A stretch of DNA of 64,000 nucleotides from an uncultured Collinsella sp. (GTDB taxonomy: Bacteria > Actinomycetota > Coriobacteriia > Coriobacteriales > Coriobacteriaceae), in assembly GCA_902479095.1 (NCBI GenBank), contig CABSNL010000001.1:18022-82021 (forward strand). The letters run 5' to 3'. Shown here piece by piece: positions 34,582 through 43,941 of the stretch; position 1 is the first letter of the stretch, and each line of letters begins with the position of its first letter. A program made the position numbers and the translations under genes. The notes beneath the pieces were generated by a model. It saw only the letters and a list, made by a program, of their open reading frames with translations. It was not told the origin of the DNA and did no database searches.

Positions 34582-36042
34582 ATGTACAAGCGCACTAAGA
34601 TTGTATGCACCATGGGTCCCGCCTGCGATAGCGACGAGACCATCCGTGAGATGATCAAGGCGGGCATGAACGTCGCCCGTTTTAACTTCTCGCACGGATC
34701 CTACGACGAGCACCACGGTCGCATCGAGCGCGTCCGTCGTATTTCCAAGGAGCTCGGTCTGCCCGTCGGCATCCTGCTCGACACCAAGGGCCCCGAGGTC
34801 CGCACCGGCCTTCTGGTCGATGGCAAGAAGGTTGCCGTCAAGACCGGCGATAAGATCGTCGTCACCGCTCAGCCCACGTCCGAGGATTTCCACGGCACCG
34901 CTGAGCACATCTCCCTCGACTACCTGGCTCTGCCCTCCGAGGTCGAGAAGGGCTCCCTTATCCTGATCGATGACGGTCTGGTTGCCCTCGAGGTCGAGTC
35001 CGTCGACGGCCAGGACATGACCTGCGTCGTCAAGAATGACGGCCTGATCGGCGAGCGCAAGGGCGTCAACATGCCCAACGTCAACATCTCGCTGCCCGCC
35101 ATCACCGAGCGCGATCGTCAGGACATCCTCTTTGGCCTGACCGAGAACATCGACTACATCGCCGCTTCCTTCATCCGTGACGGCGAGTCCGTCCGCGGCA
35201 TCCGCGAGCTTTGCCGCGAGAACGGTGGCGAGCACGTGACGATCTTCCCGAAGATCGAGTGCGCCCTGGGCGTCGAGAACTTCGACGAGATCCTCGAGGC
35301 TTCCGACGGCATCATGGTCGCCCGTGGCGACCTGGGCATCGAGATCAAGCCCGAGCTCGTTCCGCACATCCAGAAGGAGATCATCGCCAAGTGCAACGCG
35401 GCCTACAAGCCCGTTATCACCGCTACGCAGATGCTCGACTCCATGCAGCAGAACCCGCGCCCGACGCGCGCCGAGGTTGCCGACGTTGCTAACGCCATTT
35501 ACGACGGCACCGACGCCGTTATGCTCTCTGGCGAGTCCGCTGCCGGTAAGTACCCGGTCGAGGCCGTCAAGATGCAGGCCAGCATCGCTCTCGAGACCGA
35601 GAAGTACCTCCCGGCCCACGCTCCGCTCGAGGTTCCGGCCGATGCTCACGGCACCCGCGTCGTCAACAACGTTGTGGGTATGTCCGCTGTGAACATGGCC
35701 ACCACCGTTGGCGCCAAGTGCATCACCGTGCCGACGACCACTGGTCGTACTGCCCGCCTGATCTCGCACTTCCGTCCCAACATGCCGATCTGCGCGTTCT
35801 CCCGCCACGAGTGGGCCGTCCAGCAGATGATCATGTACTGGGGCGTCATCCCGCACCAGGCAGAGATTACCCAGGGCACCGTCAACGGCACGATCGTCAA
35901 GGCGATCGAGACCGCTAAGGAGCTCGGCTACGTCAAGACTGGCGATTTGACCGTCGCTACCGCCGGCGATCCCCGTATGAGCGTCCAGCTCGAGGACAAG
36001 GTTTCCTCGACCAACGTCGCTTACGTCGCTCAGGTGCGCTAA
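34582..36042 (+). CDS. pyk: Pyruvate kinase
   Basis: Final ATP-forming step of glycolysis (PEP to pyruvate). The 486-aa product has KRTKIVCTMGPA at the start, NVARFNFSHGSYDEH, the substrate and metal site IFPKIECALGVENFDEI with MVARGDLGIE, and NPRPTRAEVADVANAIYDGTDAVMLSGESA. The C-terminal allosteric domain is normal, and there is no extra PEP-utiliser domain. GGAGG lies upstream of the ATG. Codon choice is strongly biased to C- and G-ending codons, as expected for high expression. Confidence 0.98.
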   Translation: MYKRTKIVCTMGPACDSDETIREMIKAGMNVARFNFSHGSYDEHHGRIERVRRISKELGLPVGILLDTKGPEVRTGLLVDGKKVAVKTGDKIVVTAQPTSEDFHGTAEHISLDYLALPSEVEKGSLILIDDGLVALEVESVDGQDMTCVVKNDGLIGERKGVNMPNVNISLPAITERDRQDILFGLTENIDYIAASFIRDGESVRGIRELCRENGGEHVTIFPKIECALGVENFDEILEASDGIMVARGDLGIEIKPELVPHIQKEIIAKCNAAYKPVITATQMLDSMQQNPRPTRAEVADVANAIYDGTDAVMLSGESAAGKYPVEAVKMQASIALETEKYLPAHAPLEVPADAHGTRVVNNVVGMSAVNMATTVGAKCITVPTTTGRTARLISHFRPNMPICAFSRHEWAVQQMIMYWGVIPHQAEITQGTVNGTIVKAIETAKELGYVKTGDLTVATAGDPRMSVQLEDKVSSTNVAYVAQVR

Positions 36043-36070
36043 ATCGCACTTGCAAGCAGATTTGCATTGC

Positions 36071-36108
36071 AAAGGGGCCCGGAAGGCTTCGCCTTCCGGG
36101 CCCCTTTT
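36071..36108 (+). terminator. Terminator of pyk
   Basis: AAAGGGGCCCGGAAGG, TTCG-containing loop, CCTTCCGGGCCCCTTTT. This is a very strong stem. Confidence 0.92.
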
Positions 36109-36288
36109 CTGTGCCATTGCCGGCACGCGGCAAAACACGCACTCATTTCTTTGCCAAAAGTGCGTAATCCACCCTTCGAGGCCCAAAAAATAAAGTCCCA
36201 AGCGCTAAAAGTGTTCGCCCGGTGGCAAACCCGCACCTTGACCGACGCTGCTAAATCGTTTTAGCAAGGTCAAAATCGACCGCGTTTT

Positions 36289-36412
36289 CGGAAGTATGCG
36301 GCAAATTCTGGAACCTCCGAGCACACCCTGTTTTTTCGCAACAAAATGCCTGATAAACTAGCCTCAAAAGCCAGGTCTGCTCATAGGGTTCAGATTTTGC
36401 CGCATACTTCCG
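36289..36412. repeat. MITE-like element with 17-bp perfect terminal inverted repeats
   Basis: cggaagtatgcggcaaa (36289-36305) and its exact complement (36396-36412) bound a 124-bp AT-richer stretch; similarity continues about seven bases inward. No frame or transposase is present. The stretch 36113-36288 has only a short hairpin, tgctaaatcgttttagca. The element lies just before a gene with a nuclease-like domain. Confidence 0.6.
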
Positions 36413-36466
36413 GATTGACGCTGGCATCACTCGCTTCAAAGAGATGATTTCGGCCAGGAGGGCATT

Positions 36467-37540
36467 ATGGACCTGACGCTTTGTGGGCAATCCGCCTTTA
36501 ACTACTTCCGCATCCCGCCGCAGGTATTAGGCCTTTACCCCGCCATTAGCCTTGGCAATATGGATCGCAGATGTTGCGGCCTCGGAAGTCATGCAGTTGT
36601 AAAAGACCTGCTTCACGCACCGCTTCACAGGCTTGTATTCACTCGGGCACAATCCGGATCACGTAGCTTGTTCAAGTCGCACCTCCTGACCCAGGAACCA
36701 CCTCCGGGGTCGTTTAGGCAGACTGAGCATGGATTTGATGTCACGTCCCCGGAGTTCACACTGCTCAGCCTTGCCACGCAGGTCTCACGCAACCAGCTAC
36801 TCATGGCTTGCTACGAGATGTGCGGCTCCTTTGCAGTGTTTAAGCCCTGCGAGCGAACGCACCAACAACTCGATGAAGCTATTTCGCTTAAGCTCATTCC
36901 ACCCGACTGCGGCTGGGAGCGTGTTAACGACACCAAGGGCAATGACACCAACCTGTGGAAGCGCCCACCGCTCCTCAGCGCAGCGGATATCGCCGCGTTC
37001 GCCAAGCAGGCCGCAGGCCTGCGCGGCGTTAAACAACTGCGCTGGGCGGCCGAGCACATGACGGGGCAGACCGCCTCGCCCTTCGAAGTACAGACTTCCA
37101 TGCTTGTCTCGCTCCCCCGCAACGAGGGCGGCATGGGCATCAACATCGCAAACAACGTGCGCATCCCACTCAGCGACGCCGCGCGCTCACTGTATGACAA
37201 AACCTGCTGCTACGCCGATATCCTCATCGAAAGTGCCACCAACAGCATGGGCGTCATTCTGGAATGCCAAGGCCGCTCCGCCCATGACAGCGAAGCCGCA
37301 AGTCTCTCCGATGCCGAGCGCACCACCGCCCTCACAAGCATGGGCTATGACGTTATCCAGATAACCTATGAGCAAATCAAGGACACAAAGAGCTTTAACA
37401 ACATCGCCGAGCTCATTCATAAAAAGACGGGACTCCCCTACATCCCAAAGACCGATCAGGAACGCACCACCGAAGATGCCCTGCGACGGGAGCTGTTGGT
37501 CAATTGGGATGAACTGTTCTCCGTTAAGCCGGCCGGCTAG
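36467..37540 (+). CDS. Protein with a predicted PD-(D/E)XK nuclease-like C-terminal domain
   Basis: A 357-aa soluble protein. The C-terminal third resembles DUF559/very-short-patch-repair-type domains: YADILIES, then GVILECQGRSAHDSEAASLSD, ERTTALTSMGYDVIQITYEQI. The usual E-x-D-G reads ECQG here, so the second acidic residue is replaced. The N-terminal part (MDLTLCGQSAFNYFRIPP) resembles AbiEi-like proteins often seen in Coriobacteriia. AGGAGGGC precedes the ATG. The stop codon overlaps that of the convergent downstream gene by two bases. A role in defence or regulation is a guess. Confidence 0.6.
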   Translation: MDLTLCGQSAFNYFRIPPQVLGLYPAISLGNMDRRCCGLGSHAVVKDLLHAPLHRLVFTRAQSGSRSLFKSHLLTQEPPPGSFRQTEHGFDVTSPEFTLLSLATQVSRNQLLMACYEMCGSFAVFKPCERTHQQLDEAISLKLIPPDCGWERVNDTKGNDTNLWKRPPLLSAADIAAFAKQAAGLRGVKQLRWAAEHMTGQTASPFEVQTSMLVSLPRNEGGMGINIANNVRIPLSDAARSLYDKTCCYADILIESATNSMGVILECQGRSAHDSEAASLSDAERTTALTSMGYDVIQITYEQIKDTKSFNNIAELIHKKTGLPYIPKTDQERTTEDALRRELLVNWDELFSVKPAG

Positions 37541-38385
37541 CAGCTAGCGATCAGGGGGACTGCAGGAACGTCAGGTGCAGCAACGCGAGCCGCAAAGCCT
37601 GCCTCGGTTAGCTCGACGACCTCGGTAAACGTTGCATCGAAAAACTCCTCGGTTAACAGGCGATACGGCGGATGATCGGGCTCGCCGGGGTTTTCGCGTA
37701 CAATCTCGTGCATGACGCCGATGGTCTTGAGCACATACTCCTTATGGATGGGATACTGCCCAAAACGCGTCGCAGCGGTATACAGGCGATCGGTCGCGCG
37801 CGGGATGGAGACAATGCCCAGCGTCTTGCCAAACCAGTCAAAGTCGCCTTGCTTTTTAATGCGGAACTCCTCACACGGCTTGCCGCCGTGCGCCTCCAGG
37901 TACTGATTCACACGCGTGTTCCATACGGTATCGGCCACCAGATGCGACCAGACGCCCAGCGTCAAATCGAGCAACGACTGCGCCACATCTTCGGACGCAA
38001 GCGAGAACTCACAGGCGCCGGGACCGACAACCGGCTCGGCATCCTTGTAGCGCTGGGGATAGTGCACGCGGTTCAGCCGCTCGCGTTCCTCGATAATCGA
38101 GGTCGCCGCGGCCGGCGCACCGGTGGGCGAACTTTTAAGCAACGGTGCCACATAGGTATCCCAGAACTCATGCTCACGAGGCTTAGGGATGGGCTCAGGC
38201 TTGGCAAAGTGCGTAATGCGGTACGGAATGGGATCGGCGATGCCAGGGACCATATAGCCCACGAAGATATCCGGAACCACGCAGCCAAACAAAAAGGCAT
38301 TGCGGTCGCGCACGCTCTTGGCAAGCGCACCGGTGCGCTCCAGCAAACGCTCCGTCTGAGCGATATGAATGTTCCAGCTTGGCAT
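37537..38385 (-). CDS. Zinc-dependent phospholipase C-like domain protein
   Basis: A 282-aa protein that starts MPSWNIHIAQTERLLE and continues with NAFLFGCVVPDIFVGYM, typical of the zinc-dependent phospholipase C/S1-P1-like fold, where the N-terminal Trp and His residues bind zinc. Further His/Asp residues occur at WSHLVADTVWN. There is no signal peptide, so an extracellular lipase is unlikely; a cytoplasmic phosphoesterase is more plausible. The ATG at 38385 is chosen for its GGGGGTGG site; an ATG at 38397 is also in frame. Confidence 0.7.
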   Translation of the reverse strand: MPSWNIHIAQTERLLERTGALAKSVRDRNAFLFGCVVPDIFVGYMVPGIADPIPYRITHFAKPEPIPKPREHEFWDTYVAPLLKSSPTGAPAAATSIIEERERLNRVHYPQRYKDAEPVVGPGACEFSLASEDVAQSLLDLTLGVWSHLVADTVWNTRVNQYLEAHGGKPCEEFRIKKQGDFDWFGKTLGIVSIPRATDRLYTAATRFGQYPIHKEYVLKTIGVMHEIVRENPGEPDHPPYRLLTEEFFDATFTEVVELTEAGFAARVAAPDVPAVPLIASC

Positions 38386-38464
38386 AGCCACCCCCATAAA
38401 AACCTGGATAACTATACCATCACGGCAAAGCCACGCGGGCAGCTACGCACGCTCTACGCAGCAA

Positions 38465-39259
38465 CTAGTCCGTAGCACCGCTTTCGGTTCCATACGACGA
38501 CACCGGCGCCTCGACCACATGGTGATATCGATCGATATAGATGGCACGGGCACCCAGGCGTCGCACCAAATCCTGGTGATGTGTGCTCATCAAGACCGTC
38601 TTACCGGCAGCGACGTAGGCCAGCAAGAAGTTGACCACGATGTCGCATGAATCCTCGTCGAGTCCATTGGTGGGCTCGTCGAGGACCAATATATCCGGGT
38701 TCATCGACACCACCGCAGCCAGCGCAACGCGCTTCTTTTGCCCGCCCGAGAGCTGGTAGGGAGAGGCGTCGGCAAGGTCGGCAACCTGGAACAGCCCCAT
38801 GGCATCGCGCACGCGGCGCTCGAGCTCGTCTGTCGGCAGTCCCATCTGCGCGGGACCAAAAGCAACTTCCTCGCCCACCGTAGCGCAGAACAGCTGGGCG
38901 TCGGCATTCTGGAACACAAAGCCCACGCGCTGATGAAAACGCTGAGCGGCCGCGGAATCCTTTAGAAACGCCGCATCAATCACATGCCCGTCAAACAGGT
39001 ATGCCCCTGCGTCCGCGAGTTCAAGGCCGTTAATAAGGCGCATAATCGTCGTCTTACCGCAGCCGTTGGGACCAAGCAGGGCAACGAGCTCCCCGCGATC
39101 GACCTGCAGCGACACGCCATCGACAACCGCATGCCCCGCATAGGAAAACACCACGTCGCGAAACTCGATGAGCGGCGTGGTCTCGGCGCCGCCCGCACCG
39201 TTCGTGCCCGCCGCACTCTTCATATCGATCGTCAAAACGTCGCCCTTCCCTATTTGCAT
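38465..39259 (-). CDS. nikO: ECF transporter ATPase, nickel/cobalt type
   Basis: The energising ATPase of an energy-coupling-factor importer, about 264 aa. It has Walker A (GPNGCGKTTIMRL), Q-loop FQNADAQLFCATV, which is the ECF-type sequence, signature LSGGQKKRVALA, Walker B (DILVLDEPTNGLD) and STHHQDL. The start is uncertain: ATG at 39259, TTG at 39232 (best spacing from GAAGGG) and ATG at 39223 are all in frame. It follows the membrane component by about 20 bases. Confidence 0.9.
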   Translation of the reverse strand: MQIGKGDVLTIDMKSAAGTNGAGGAETTPLIEFRDVVFSYAGHAVVDGVSLQVDRGELVALLGPNGCGKTTIMRLINGLELADAGAYLFDGHVIDAAFLKDSAAAQRFHQRVGFVFQNADAQLFCATVGEEVAFGPAQMGLPTDELERRVRDAMGLFQVADLADASPYQLSGGQKKRVALAAVVSMNPDILVLDEPTNGLDEDSCDIVVNFLLAYVAAGKTVLMSTHHQDLVRRLGARAIYIDRYHHVVEAPVSSYGTESGATD

Positions 39260-39281
39260 CCCCAGCCGAAACCAGCAGCGC

Positions 39282-40118
39282 CTACAACACGGCGCACAAC
39301 ACTGCCAGCAGCGCCACGCCGGCCACATAGACCGCATCGCGCCAGCCAAACCCGGCGCGCGCGGGCGCCGGATACGCACCGGCAAAGCCGCGGCACAGCA
39401 TAGCCTCGTCCATCGCGCGGCTGCATTCCATCGCCTTGATAAAGGTCATGCCCATGATACCCGCGATCGAATCGGTACGCGAAAATCCCTCAGGCGCACG
39501 GCCAACGCTGCGCAGCATGACCGATTCACACAGATCGTGCGCCGTGCGACCCAGCACCTCGATATGCTTGAGCGCCATATCAAACGTAAAGATAACTTCG
39601 TCGGGTAGATGCAGCATCTTAAGCGCCGCCGACATTCGGCTCCACGTGAGGGTCCACGAAACGCCCAGCACGAGCGTCACGTTAATGAACGTCTTGAGCG
39701 CAATCTTGAGCATGGCGCCCGCGGCAGAAGCGTCCAGCAGCAAGGCGGGCAGCGCCAGAACCACGGCAAACCCCGCGGCAGCCAACGCCGGCACAAAGGT
39801 TGCCCGCAGCCCGCGTACGGGGCGAACAGCAACGAGCACCAGTGCGATAGCCGCCATCAACATGAGGTACAGCGGGCTCTGCGTCAGACACACGCACAGG
39901 ACGCAAACGAACATCCCCACCAGGCGCACCGGAGCCGAAACGCAAGAAAGGGCGCGGTCGACCATCGACCCGCCCTCGTGCGCGCCTCCACCCAGGCGAA
40001 CCCGCTCAAGCAGGCTCGCCAGGTGCAGGACGTTCTTTTGCATCACGCGATGACGAGCGCCCGTGGGCTCGTATCGCTCCTCGACCGCAAGCCAGCTAGG
40101 CAGCTCGGCTATTGCCAT
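39282..40118 (-). CDS. nikQ: ECF transporter transmembrane component, nickel/cobalt type
   Basis: A T-component of the CbiQ/NikQ type, about 278 aa. It has five or so hydrophobic segments, including LVGMFVCVLCVCL and LYLMLMAAIALVLVAV, and the two ATPase-contact motifs near the C-terminus (ARG-like SVMLRSVGRAPEG and AMDEAMLCRGF). It overlaps the end of nikMN by 23 bases, indicating coupled translation. Confidence 0.88.
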   Translation of the reverse strand: MAIAELPSWLAVEERYEPTGARHRVMQKNVLHLASLLERVRLGGGAHEGGSMVDRALSCVSAPVRLVGMFVCVLCVCLTQSPLYLMLMAAIALVLVAVRPVRGLRATFVPALAAAGFAVVLALPALLLDASAAGAMLKIALKTFINVTLVLGVSWTLTWSRMSAALKMLHLPDEVIFTFDMALKHIEVLGRTAHDLCESVMLRSVGRAPEGFSRTDSIAGIMGMTFIKAMECSRAMDEAMLCRGFAGAYPAPARAGFGWRDAVYVAGVALLAVLCAVL

Positions 40119-41178
40119 GAGCACCGCTTTCCTTGACCGTCAACGAGACCAGGCGGAATGCAATGGTAAGCACCGCCACGCCAATCACGCCCGAAAGAAT
40201 ATACATCGCGGCCTGGCCGGCAAAGCCAAGGCCCTGCTCCTCGGAATAGGCCTGCAGGTAATCGCCCGTGGGCAGGGCATCGGCAAAGGTCGGGGTATCG
40301 AGGCCGACCGAAGCCCGCAGGCTGTCGTCGCCAGCCTCCTGAACCGCAGTTGCGGCGCCCTCGGCGTCCCACTCACCCCAGGCGTCACCGGTGGCAAGCA
40401 AGCCGAACGGCGTAGCCACGACAAGCACGGCGACCAGAATGAACGTGGGAATCAGGGAAGTCTTCTTGGCAGCGCCCTCGGCAGCAAGCTGACCATCGAC
40501 GGCCTCGGGCCCGACGATAACGCTCGGCGCCGTCTTCTTAATGAAACCGTAGATGGCGGCCGTCGCCACGCCCTCGACGAAACCGGCAACCAGCATATGC
40601 GGAATCATCATGGCAGGGATTGCAATAGACAGCGGGAAGGGGCAGTACAGCGGCGCGCCCGAAGCGTTGGTAAAGAGCATCGGCTGAATACCAAACTCGA
40701 TTGCCGCGCACAGGGCCGCCAGGCACAGGCCGACCCAGCCGCTTACGATGGTCGAAACCGAGGTGCCCCAGCTCTTGTCGTGCAAACGGCTGTTGAGCGC
40801 ACGGAACACGATAGCAGCGGCAAACGGCAGCACGAAGGCCATGTTAAAGCAGTTGGCGCCAAAGGACAGGATGCCGCCGTCACCAAACAGCAGCGCCTGC
40901 AGCGCCAGCGCGACCGAAACCGCGATGGCAGCGGCCTCGGGACCCAGCAGCAGCGCGATGAGCGCGCCGCCGACGGCGTGGCCTGTGGTGCCGCCAGGCA
41001 GCGGCACGTTGAACATCATGAGCAGGAAGGAGAACGCGGCGCAGATGCCCAGGAACGCCATGTGCTCGCGATCAAGCGTGGCGCGCACCTTTTTGATGCA
41101 GTGGATCCAAACGGGCACCATCGCCACCGCCATAACGGCATCGGTCTGCGGGGACAGATAATTATCTGGAATGTGCAT
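40096..41178 (-). CDS. nikMN: Fused NikM-NikN (CbiMN-type) substrate component
   Basis: A 360-aa fusion. Residues 1-230 are CbiM/NikM: the N-terminal MHIPDNYLSP supplies the metal ligand His2, and LPGGTTGHAVGGALIALLLGPEAA is conserved. Residues about 240-350 form the N/PDGLE-type domain with two membrane helices and an outside loop. Fusions of M and N are known in both cobalt and nickel importers. The NikR-like operator upstream favours nickel. It is the first gene of the nikMN-nikQ-nikO operon. Confidence 0.92.
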   Translation of the reverse strand: MHIPDNYLSPQTDAVMAVAMVPVWIHCIKKVRATLDREHMAFLGICAAFSFLLMMFNVPLPGGTTGHAVGGALIALLLGPEAAAIAVSVALALQALLFGDGGILSFGANCFNMAFVLPFAAAIVFRALNSRLHDKSWGTSVSTIVSGWVGLCLAALCAAIEFGIQPMLFTNASGAPLYCPFPLSIAIPAMMIPHMLVAGFVEGVATAAIYGFIKKTAPSVIVGPEAVDGQLAAEGAAKKTSLIPTFILVAVLVVATPFGLLATGDAWGEWDAEGAATAVQEAGDDSLRASVGLDTPTFADALPTGDYLQAYSEEQGLGFAGQAAMYILSGVIGVAVLTIAFRLVSLTVKESGAHGNSRAA

Positions 41179-41235
41179 GTACGCCTCCCGGTTATCGGCG
41201 CACGGAATTGCAACGCCGCTTGAATCACCTTTCCA

Positions 41236-41302
41236 GTGTTACGTAATGTCAGATTCGTAACACGCCGCGGGCTATCATAGCAAAACGGCGCACTGCCGAC
41301 AA
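41236..41302 (-). promoter_or_regulatory. Promoter and NikR-type operator of the nickel transporter
   Basis: On the complement, TTGTCG (41297-41302), 17 bases and TATGAT (41274-41279) form a promoter. Just downstream lies a perfect inverted repeat, GTGTTACG-N12-CGTAACAC (41236-41263), near +4 to +31. GTGTTAC-N14-GTAACAC is the form I recall for NikR sites in Desulfovibrio-type bacteria, so nickel repression by blocking initiation is likely. The nikR gene is not in this window. Confidence 0.7.
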
Positions 41303-41424
41303 AGCAGCACGCCCTTATGTAATGCGCGTGTCATATATGCAGGCTCAGCAGCGCCTTATACCGGGCATAGCAGTCACGTAGGATTCGGCAGCAGCCACCG
41401 CTGACCCATACCCCAGCGCAGGAC

Positions 41425-43878
41425 CTAGCCGCGGACCTCGCCGTTTACGCCCTTGCACACCTTGGTGACGATCTTCTGGTGCGCCTTTTCGACCTCTTCG
41501 CTGGTGAGCGTGTGGTCGTCGGAGCGATACGTAAGCGCAAAGGCCATGGACTTCTTGCCCGCTCCGATGCGGATGGGATCGCGGTAGACGTCGAACAGAC
41601 GCACGCCCTCGAGCAGCTTGCCGCCGGCACTCGTAATACGGCGCTCAAGGTCCTCGCAGGTCACAGTGTTGTCGACCACGATAGCAAGGTCGTGCTCAAC
41701 AGCCGGGTACTGCGAGAACTCGCGGTAGTTCTCCTGGTTGCGGGCGCCCTTGATCAGCTTGTCTAGGTCGAGCTCAAAGGCAACGACGACCTCGTCGATG
41801 CCCATCGCCTCGCGCGCCTCGGGGTGGATCTCGCCAACCCAGCCCAGCACGGTACCGCCCGAGAGCACCTCGGCAGCACGACCCGGCTGCAGGAAGGCAT
41901 AGCTCTCGCCCTCGACGGGACGGAAGCGAACCTTCTCGATGCGCAGCTGGGCAAGCAGCTCCTCAACGATGCCCTTGCCAAAGAAGAAACGCAGCTTGCG
42001 GTACTTCATGTTCCAAGACCGCTCGCTCCACTGGCCCGAGAGCACGCCCGCCACGGACTTGGTCTCCTTGGGCAGGCTGGCGTTCTCGCGACCGTGGAAC
42101 AGACTGCCGACCTCGTACAGATGCACGTTGGGCGTGCCATGGGCCTCGTTGTAGGCCACAGACTGCAGCAGACCCGGCAGCAGCGAGCGGCGCATCTCGG
42201 TCTGCTCGGCCACCAGCGGGTTCATGAGAACCACGGGGCAGCCGCGGCCCTCGGTGGACATGCCAATCTTCTCCAGGTCGCCCGGGGCAGCAAAGCCAAA
42301 GGTCGTGGTCTCGTTGAGGCCACAGGCGCGCAGGATCTCGCCGACCTTGCGGGTAAGCTTCTGCTCGCGCGTCAGACCGCCGATGTGGTTCTTGGCAGCC
42401 GGAATGGTCGCCGTCACACGGCCCATGCCCCATAGGCGCAGGACCTCCTCGATCAGGTCGATCTCACGCGGCAGGTCGGGACGGAAGCTCGGCGGCGTGA
42501 CCATAAAGTCCTCGCCGTCGCGCTCGACGGTGCAGCCCAGGCGGGTGAGCGAGCGCTCGATAAAGTCGGGCTCGATGTCGGCACCGCAGATGGCGTGCAC
42601 GCGGGCCAGGCGCAGCTTGATGCTGTCGATGGTCTTGGGCGCGGGGAACACGTCCACATAGCCGGGGGCGACCTCGCCGCCGGCGATCTCCTCGATGAGC
42701 GCGCACGTCACATTGGCGACGTCCACGCAGCCGCTCTCGTCGACCTGGCGCTCAAAGCGAATGGAGGCGTCGGAGATCAGCGACAGATCGCGGCTGGTGT
42801 GCGAGGTGCGACCGGCGTTGAAGCAGGCGCTCTCGACCATCACATCGACGGTATCGTCCTCGATCTCGGAATCCATACCGCCCATGACACCGGCCAGCGC
42901 CACGGGACGCTCGCCGTCGGTGATGAGGCCCATGCCGGCGTCGAGCACGCGCTCCTCGCCGTCGAGAGTCGTGAACTTCTCGTCCTGCTGGGCGGCGCGA
43001 ACCACCACGCGACGCCTGCCCTCGCGCTCGGCAAAGGTGTCCAGGTCAAAGGCGTGCAGCGGCTGACCGGTGAGCATCATCACGTAGTTGGTGATGTCGA
43101 CGATGTTGTTGTGCGGGCGCACGCCCAGGGCGTTAAGGCGCTTGACCATCCAGTCGGGCGACGGGCCGACCTTCACGTTGCGCACGATGCGGGCAACGTA
43201 GCGGTCGCACAGGCCCTCGTCGGCAATCTCGACCGAAAGCTCGTCGTCGGTCGCGCGGCCGGTCTCGACCTTGATGGCGGGCAGCTCAACGTGGAAATCG
43301 CGGTCGAAGATGGCACCGGTTTCGCGGGCCATGCCGATCATGGACAGGCAGTCGGGGCGGTTGGGCGTGATCTCGCAGTCGAGCACGGTGTCGCTCGAGC
43401 CCACGTACTCGGCAAACGGCATGCCGCAGGGCGTATCCTCGGGCAGGATCATGATGCCGGAGTGGTCGCCACCCAGGCCGAGCTCGCGCGCGGAGCAGTT
43501 CATGCCCATGGACACGACGCCGCGAAGCTTGCTCTTCTTGATCTTGACGTCGCCGGGAAGCACGGCGCCAATCATGGCCGTGACGATGTGGTCGCCGGCC
43601 TCGAAGTTCTGCGCGCCGCAGACGATCTGCAGCGGAGCGGGATTGCCGTCGGCGTCGAGATTCTTGTCGCCCACATCGACCGAGCACACATACATGTGGT
43701 CGCTATCGGGGTGCGGGATCTTGGTGAGCACCTTGGCGGTCACCACGTGGTCGAAGGACTCGCCCACGGTGTCGATCGCCTCGACCTCGGTGCCGGTACG
43801 GATGTATTCGTCCGAAAGGGTCTTGGGATCCTCCGGAATATCGATCATGGTCTTGAGCCAGTCGTAAGAAACGCGCAT
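41425..43878 (-). CDS. pheT: Phenylalanyl-tRNA synthetase beta subunit
   Basis: An 817-aa subunit with the N-terminal tRNA-binding OB domain (VLTKIPHPDSDHMYVCSVDVG), B3/B4 editing domain (YVARIVRNVKV, ITNYVMMLTGQPLHAFDLD), B5, a catalytic-like core, and the C-terminal ferredoxin-fold anticodon-binding domain (YPAVEHDLAIVVDNTV). It is full length. GAAAGGAG precedes ATG, 63 bases after pheS. It forms an alpha2-beta2 enzyme with PheS. Confidence 0.97.
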   Translation of the reverse strand: MRVSYDWLKTMIDIPEDPKTLSDEYIRTGTEVEAIDTVGESFDHVVTAKVLTKIPHPDSDHMYVCSVDVGDKNLDADGNPAPLQIVCGAQNFEAGDHIVTAMIGAVLPGDVKIKKSKLRGVVSMGMNCSARELGLGGDHSGIMILPEDTPCGMPFAEYVGSSDTVLDCEITPNRPDCLSMIGMARETGAIFDRDFHVELPAIKVETGRATDDELSVEIADEGLCDRYVARIVRNVKVGPSPDWMVKRLNALGVRPHNNIVDITNYVMMLTGQPLHAFDLDTFAEREGRRRVVVRAAQQDEKFTTLDGEERVLDAGMGLITDGERPVALAGVMGGMDSEIEDDTVDVMVESACFNAGRTSHTSRDLSLISDASIRFERQVDESGCVDVANVTCALIEEIAGGEVAPGYVDVFPAPKTIDSIKLRLARVHAICGADIEPDFIERSLTRLGCTVERDGEDFMVTPPSFRPDLPREIDLIEEVLRLWGMGRVTATIPAAKNHIGGLTREQKLTRKVGEILRACGLNETTTFGFAAPGDLEKIGMSTEGRGCPVVLMNPLVAEQTEMRRSLLPGLLQSVAYNEAHGTPNVHLYEVGSLFHGRENASLPKETKSVAGVLSGQWSERSWNMKYRKLRFFFGKGIVEELLAQLRIEKVRFRPVEGESYAFLQPGRAAEVLSGGTVLGWVGEIHPEAREAMGIDEVVVAFELDLDKLIKGARNQENYREFSQYPAVEHDLAIVVDNTVTCEDLERRITSAGGKLLEGVRLFDVYRDPIRIGAGKKSMAFALTYRSDDHTLTSEEVEKAHQKIVTKVCKGVNGEVRG

Positions 43879-43941
43879 CTAACTGGTCTCCTTTCATAAA
43901 TGCGGCTTTGAGCCGGAAACTGCAACTAAGAAGAAAGCGTT

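Noticed and set aside
34543..36201. 552-residue minus-strand open frame
   Set aside because: Antisense to pyk, which has full motif support.
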